Source: Competibacter_A sp002352125 (GTDB taxonomy: Bacteria > Pseudomonadota > Gammaproteobacteria > Competibacterales > Competibacteraceae). Taken from it: 64,000 bases of DNA. Of this stretch, positions 61,108 through 64,000 are shown piece by piece (position 1 is the stretch's first letter; each line of letters opens with the position of its first letter). The notes below the pieces were generated by a model. That model saw only the letters and a list, made by a program, of their open reading frames with translations. It did not search any database and was not told the origin of the DNA. Both the position numbers and the translations under genes were made by a program. Location of the stretch: assembly GCA_035441325.1 (NCBI GenBank), contig DAOROA010000001.1, positions 1 through 64,000 on the forward strand, written 5' to 3'.

Positions 61108-61604
61108 TCTGCATCGGGTTCGTACTTTGGGAGCAGATGACCAAAAATGAAGGCGATGTATCTGGATATGGCAATCTCAGCACCGTGCTCAAGCACCTCT
61201 TGATAGGGAAGCTCACTCTCAAGCCCAACGAACAGTTCGCGAAGATCACTCTCCGTAACTTCGTGGCCGTACCTATGTGCCAGTTTGTTGCGCAAAGAGT
61301 TTAGCTTTCGGAGAGACCCAACCACGTAGTCTGGGATTAGTGGCCAATTATCTGCCAGGCACAATTTAGATGAAATAACCAGCTTTTGGTCGAAGGTAAG
61401 GCGGGCAGAAAGAACCGCTTCAGCGTTTTGGCCGAGACATAGCTGAATGAGTTGCTCCAGCAGACTCTCCACGAATAGATGGCCTTGAAGAATGGCGCCA
61501 AGGACTTTGTCGTCAGCAGCCAATCTCCTGCTCAGTTCTGGAAGGTATTTGTAGCGAAGCTCAGTTTGTTTTAGGAGCTTCGATCTGAGAGACGTGTCGC
61601 TCAT
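61101..61604 (-). CDS. HEPN-like protein, cassette gene
   Basis: This 167-residue all-helical protein has GAILQGHLFVESLLEQLIQLCL, typical of HEPN/DUF4145-like folds, and SLRNKLAHRYGHEV, where R-N-K-L-A-H fits the Rx4H RNase signature of HEPN domains. Many HEPN proteins are toxins or effector RNases in defence systems. The start ATG lies five bases after an attC-like site and the stop falls in the next one. No antitoxin partner is visible beside it. The function as an RNase is inferred from one motif. Confidence 0.7.
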   Translation of the reverse strand: MSDTSLRSKLLKQTELRYKYLPELSRRLAADDKVLGAILQGHLFVESLLEQLIQLCLGQNAEAVLSARLTFDQKLVISSKLCLADNWPLIPDYVVGSLRKLNSLRNKLAHRYGHEVTESDLRELFVGLESELPYQEVLEHGAEIAISRYIAFIFGHLLPKYEPDAEP

Positions 61605-61609
61605 TAGAG

Positions 61610-61671
61610 CCCTAACGGCAACCATCAGCGGCGCGCGCCTTTGGCGCGTCCGCTGGATGGTTTTGTTATGC
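61610..61671 (-). repeat. attC integron recombination site (62 bp), best example
   Basis: On the minus strand GCATAAC and GTTAGGG bracket arms AACCATCCAGCGG and CCGCTGATGGTT, which pair except for one bulged C. A central GCGCC-AAA-GGCGC stem completes the fold. The layout R''-L''-spacer-L'-R' with an extrahelical base in L'' is that of a genuine attC. Confidence 0.85.
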
Positions 61672-61676
61672 GAAAT

Positions 61677-62675
61677 TTATTTGACATACATTTTAAGTAT
61701 TGAATGGGTCTCATACGGTTTAAAAGCATCGCATAGCTTATAGATTAGGCTTTCAGGCATTGGATTTTCAAGGTTTTCCAGAAAAACATACCGTTTGTGA
61801 TCTTCTTCCGCCTTTGTTTCAAAGTTAACTATACATAGATTGTATTCACTATCTCTTCTAAATTTTCCATCGTCTTTCAGAACGCCTAATCTGTGTCTTT
61901 CCCCTTCAAATGAATTTTCGTGAAATACAATATCTCCACGCTTGCCATAAAAAGCAGGATAAATAACGCCGCTATGTATTCCATCTACATGATTACAGGT
62001 GTTAGGAAGGCACTCCAGTGACTTTGTGAACATCATATTTCTAAATGATATTACTAACACCTTATATGGAAACTCTTTAACTTGCCTGGATGTCTTCTTT
62101 TTTCTAATTTTATCTGCAATTTTCTCTACATCTGTAGTTCCATAGGGTTGACTCTCGTGCATTGTTGAAAAAACTCCACCATTTGGATTCTCTTTTTTCC
62201 ATGTTTTAAGTTTTCTATTTGTACCTTCTATCGATTTGTTTTTTTGTTTTTCAGAGTCGGCTGCTTCATTAACTGAAACGCACTCAAAAACTATTTGGTT
62301 TTCATCAAGGGACGCCAAAAAATCAGGGGTAACTCCGTCGTTTGTTTCATCCAGGAATCTACCGAACTCAAATGCGGGTTGCATGACTACTATTTCATTA
62401 ATGAAATTTTGCAAATTTACATTTTTTCTTTCATCTTTGAACCGCTGCAATCTTTCCATGCTTATGCAGTCCTTATTGACGGCATCTCTAAAGCAACGCT
62501 CTATATAGTCACTTTCAGTTTCATCTGAAGTGCTGTAAAGAATGCTAAAAAATGGATTAATTGTAGCTCGCTTTGCCAGGGCTCCTTGCTCGGATTTTAA
62601 AGATTCTACATACTCATCGCCAAGCATTTCAAAAAGCGTTGGAAACCTTGATTTTATTTCCTCCATATCTCTCAT
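61677..62675 (-). CDS. AT-rich cassette gene, possible PD-(D/E)XK-like nuclease
   Basis: This 332-residue protein is encoded by DNA much richer in A and T than its surroundings, a sign of foreign origin. The region GVTPDFLASLDENQIVFECVSVNE (about residues 105-130) has the spacing of a PD-(D/E)XK nuclease core, but the Lys of ExK is Val. The rest (KIADKIRKKKTSRQVKEFPYKVLVISFRNMM) is mixed alpha/beta and unrecognised. The start ATG at 62675 follows GGGTG; a TTG at 62693 is possible. An attC site follows six bases after the stop. A defence role is inference. Confidence 0.65.
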   Translation of the reverse strand: MRDMEEIKSRFPTLFEMLGDEYVESLKSEQGALAKRATINPFFSILYSTSDETESDYIERCFRDAVNKDCISMERLQRFKDERKNVNLQNFINEIVVMQPAFEFGRFLDETNDGVTPDFLASLDENQIVFECVSVNEAADSEKQKNKSIEGTNRKLKTWKKENPNGGVFSTMHESQPYGTTDVEKIADKIRKKKTSRQVKEFPYKVLVISFRNMMFTKSLECLPNTCNHVDGIHSGVIYPAFYGKRGDIVFHENSFEGERHRLGVLKDDGKFRRDSEYNLCIVNFETKAEEDHKRYVFLENLENPMPESLIYKLCDAFKPYETHSILKMYVK

Positions 62676-62826
62676 TGTTTCACCCTTTGACAATGTGTAA
62701 GCGGCTGTTTAGCGCATAACAAATGATTATATGGTTTCCGCCTATCTGCAAAAATCTGTCGGGACTCAGAACAAGCATTTAATTTTGCTTATTTTTAATA
62801 GCGCTTATCACGCGCCCCACATCACA
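62676..62826. other. intergenic region at cassette array edge
   Basis: About 150 AT-rich bases separate the first cassette gene from the gyrB stop. On the minus strand GTTATGCGC (near 62717-62725) resembles a recombination end like that of the neighbouring attC, but no palindromic arm or integrase lies beside it. A promoter for the first cassette gene is probably here. Confidence 0.4.
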
Positions 62827-64000
62827 TCAAACATCCAAGTTCAGCACATCCAAAGCGTTCTGCTCGATAAAATCCCGGCGGGGTTCGACCTGATCGCCCA
62901 TCAGGGTGGTGAAAATCTCGTCGGCGGAGATAGCGTCTTCGATGCGGACTTGAAGTAGCCGGCGGGTCGCGGGATTCATCGTGGTTTCCCACAGTTGTTC
63001 CGGATTCATCTCGCCCAAACCCTTGTAGCGCTGGATATGCTGGCCGCGTTTCGCTTCCTCCATCAACCAATCCATCACCTCGCGAAACCCCCGCACCGAC
63101 CGAACCCGCTCGCCGCGCCGCACCTCGGCGCCGCCGTCGAACAAGCCCGCCAGCCTGACGCCAAACCGGCTCAGGCTGGCATACTCGGAAGATCTGAAGA
63201 AATCCGCGCCCAGCCAAATGTGCCGATCCAGGCCGTGAGTACGGCGCGTGACGGTCACGCCGTGGCCCTCGCTGTCGGTTTGCGGTTCAACGACAAACCG
63301 GTAAACGGAGCGATCATCCGCGCCAGCGTTCAAGCGTTCGACCAAGGTATTGGCCCACTCGCCCACCCAAGCACCATCGTGCAACCGGTCGCCATCCAGC
63401 GGCGGCAAATGGATCAATTGTTCGAGCAATGCACCATCGTAACGGCGGGACAAGCGCTCGATCACCGCCATCGCCGCCATGTGGCCACGCGCCAAATCCT
63501 CTAGCCCCTTGCCGGTCAACGGCTCGGCATCGCCCCTAGAGATCAGGGCCGCGCCGTCCAAAGCGGCTTGCAACAGATTTTCGGACAATTCCGTATCGTC
63601 CTTGACGTATTGCTCCTGCTTGCCTTTCTTGACTTTGTACAGCGGCGGCTGGGCGATGTAGATGTGGCCGCGCTCGATCAATTCCGGCATCTGCCGGTAG
63701 AAAAAAGTCAGCAACAGCGTGCGGATATGCGAGCCATCGACATCCGCGTCGGTCATGACGATGACGCGAAAATAGCGCAGCTTGTCCGGATTGAACTCCT
63801 CCCGGCCGATGCCGCAACCCAAGGCGGTGATCAGCGTACCCACCTCCACCGAGGCTAGCATCTTGTCGAAACGGGCCTTTTCCACGTTCAGAATTTTGCC
63901 CTTGAGCGGCAAAATCGCCTGAAAGCGCCGGTCGCGGCCCTGCTTGGCCGAACCACCCGCCGAATCGCCCTCCACCAGAAACAGCTCCGATAGCGCCGGG
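62827..64000 (-). CDS. gyrB: DNA gyrase subunit B, C-terminal part (cut by window edge)
   Basis: The frame is open to the right edge and contains the TOPRIM motifs ALSELFLVEGDSAGGSAKQGRDR, IVMTDADVDGSHIRTLLLTFFYRQMPELIERGHIYIAQPPLYK and the C-terminal RYKGLGEMNPEQLWETTMNPATRRLLQV. A roughly 165-residue insert between TOPRIM and this tail is characteristic of gammaproteobacterial GyrB. It introduces negative supercoils with GyrA. gyrB is usually part of dnaA-dnaN-recF-gyrB at the origin. Confidence 0.98.
   Translation of the reverse strand, partial: PALSELFLVEGDSAGGSAKQGRDRRFQAILPLKGKILNVEKARFDKMLASVEVGTLITALGCGIGREEFNPDKLRYFRVIVMTDADVDGSHIRTLLLTFFYRQMPELIERGHIYIAQPPLYKVKKGKQEQYVKDDTELSENLLQAALDGAALISRGDAEPLTGKGLEDLARGHMAAMAVIERLSRRYDGALLEQLIHLPPLDGDRLHDGAWVGEWANTLVERLNAGADDRSVYRFVVEPQTDSEGHGVTVTRRTHGLDRHIWLGADFFRSSEYASLSRFGVRLAGLFDGGAEVRRGERVRSVRGFREVMDWLMEEAKRGQHIQRYKGLGEMNPEQLWETTMNPATRRLLQVRIEDAISADEIFTTLMGDQVEPRRDFIEQNALDVLNLDV

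Noticed and set aside
1..64000. CRISPR arrays, insertion sequences, phage genes, rRNA genes
   Set aside because: I looked for regularly spaced repeats, transposase motifs and rRNA cores by eye and saw none.

Overview
The window looks like gammaproteobacterial chromosome of moderately high GC. Supporting this are the Pseudomonas-like gene orders lptD-surA-rsmA divergent from amgK-murU, and plsC-gmhB-glyS-glyQ close to gyrB. The genus cannot be fixed from sequence alone; a Chromatiales/Competibacter-like lineage would fit, but that is a guess. Three or four parS-like sites (36.2, 44.5, 44.6 and 47.8 kb) and gyrB at the right edge suggest that the replication origin is nearby.

Layout. 0-3 kb: a truncated chemoreceptor, an orphan small protein, a decayed stretch and an SGNH hydrolase. 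3-6 kb: two small secreted proteins, then a minus-strand cluster made of an NTF2-like secreted protein, a Tat-targeted peptide with ten Trp-X-Asn motifs, and a degenerate radical-SAM/SPASM-like protein. This cluster is a candidate cyclophane RiPP system. 6-9 kb: a patatin-type autotransporter and an RluE-like pseudouridine synthase. 8.8-14 kb: a compact hisBHAFIE-tatABC run. 14-21 kb: three consecutive c-di-GMP/HDOD signalling proteins. 21-26 kb: RarD, a GDT1-family exporter, a DUF2845 protein, an XPB helicase with its Bax1 nuclease, and a VapB antitoxin next to a 24-residue stump of VapC. 26.5-33 kb: a 2100-residue repetitive surface protein. 33-44.5 kb: housekeeping genes for envelope biogenesis and peptidoglycan recycling. 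44.6-47.6 kb: glyQS. 47.9-53 kb: poorly characterised genes, including an asparagine-synthetase homologue whose glutaminase half looks dead. 53.4-56.3 kb: the pntAA-pntAB-pntB transhydrogenase operon. 56.4-58.1 kb: a slipin and a CAU-anticodon tRNA.

Between about 58.2 and 62.8 kb the sequence changes character. A probable small RNA, with a near-consensus promoter and an intrinsic terminator, and a long perfect hairpin are followed by an array of minus-strand genes. Each gene is followed by a palindromic element with integron attC features: GTTRRRY-like and RYYYAAC-like ends, and in two sites a stem with a single bulged base. No integrase is visible, so this resembles a cluster of attC sites lacking an integrase (CALIN). 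The cassettes encode a membrane protein, a tiny peptide, a Hanks-type Ser/Thr kinase with an unrecognised N-terminal domain, a HEPN-like protein and an AT-rich possible nuclease. The window closes with the C-terminal part of gyrB.

The strongest candidates for undescribed biology are the WxN-repeat peptide with its SPASM-like partner (3.95-5.8 kb) and the cassette array with possible defence functions (58.6-62.7 kb).
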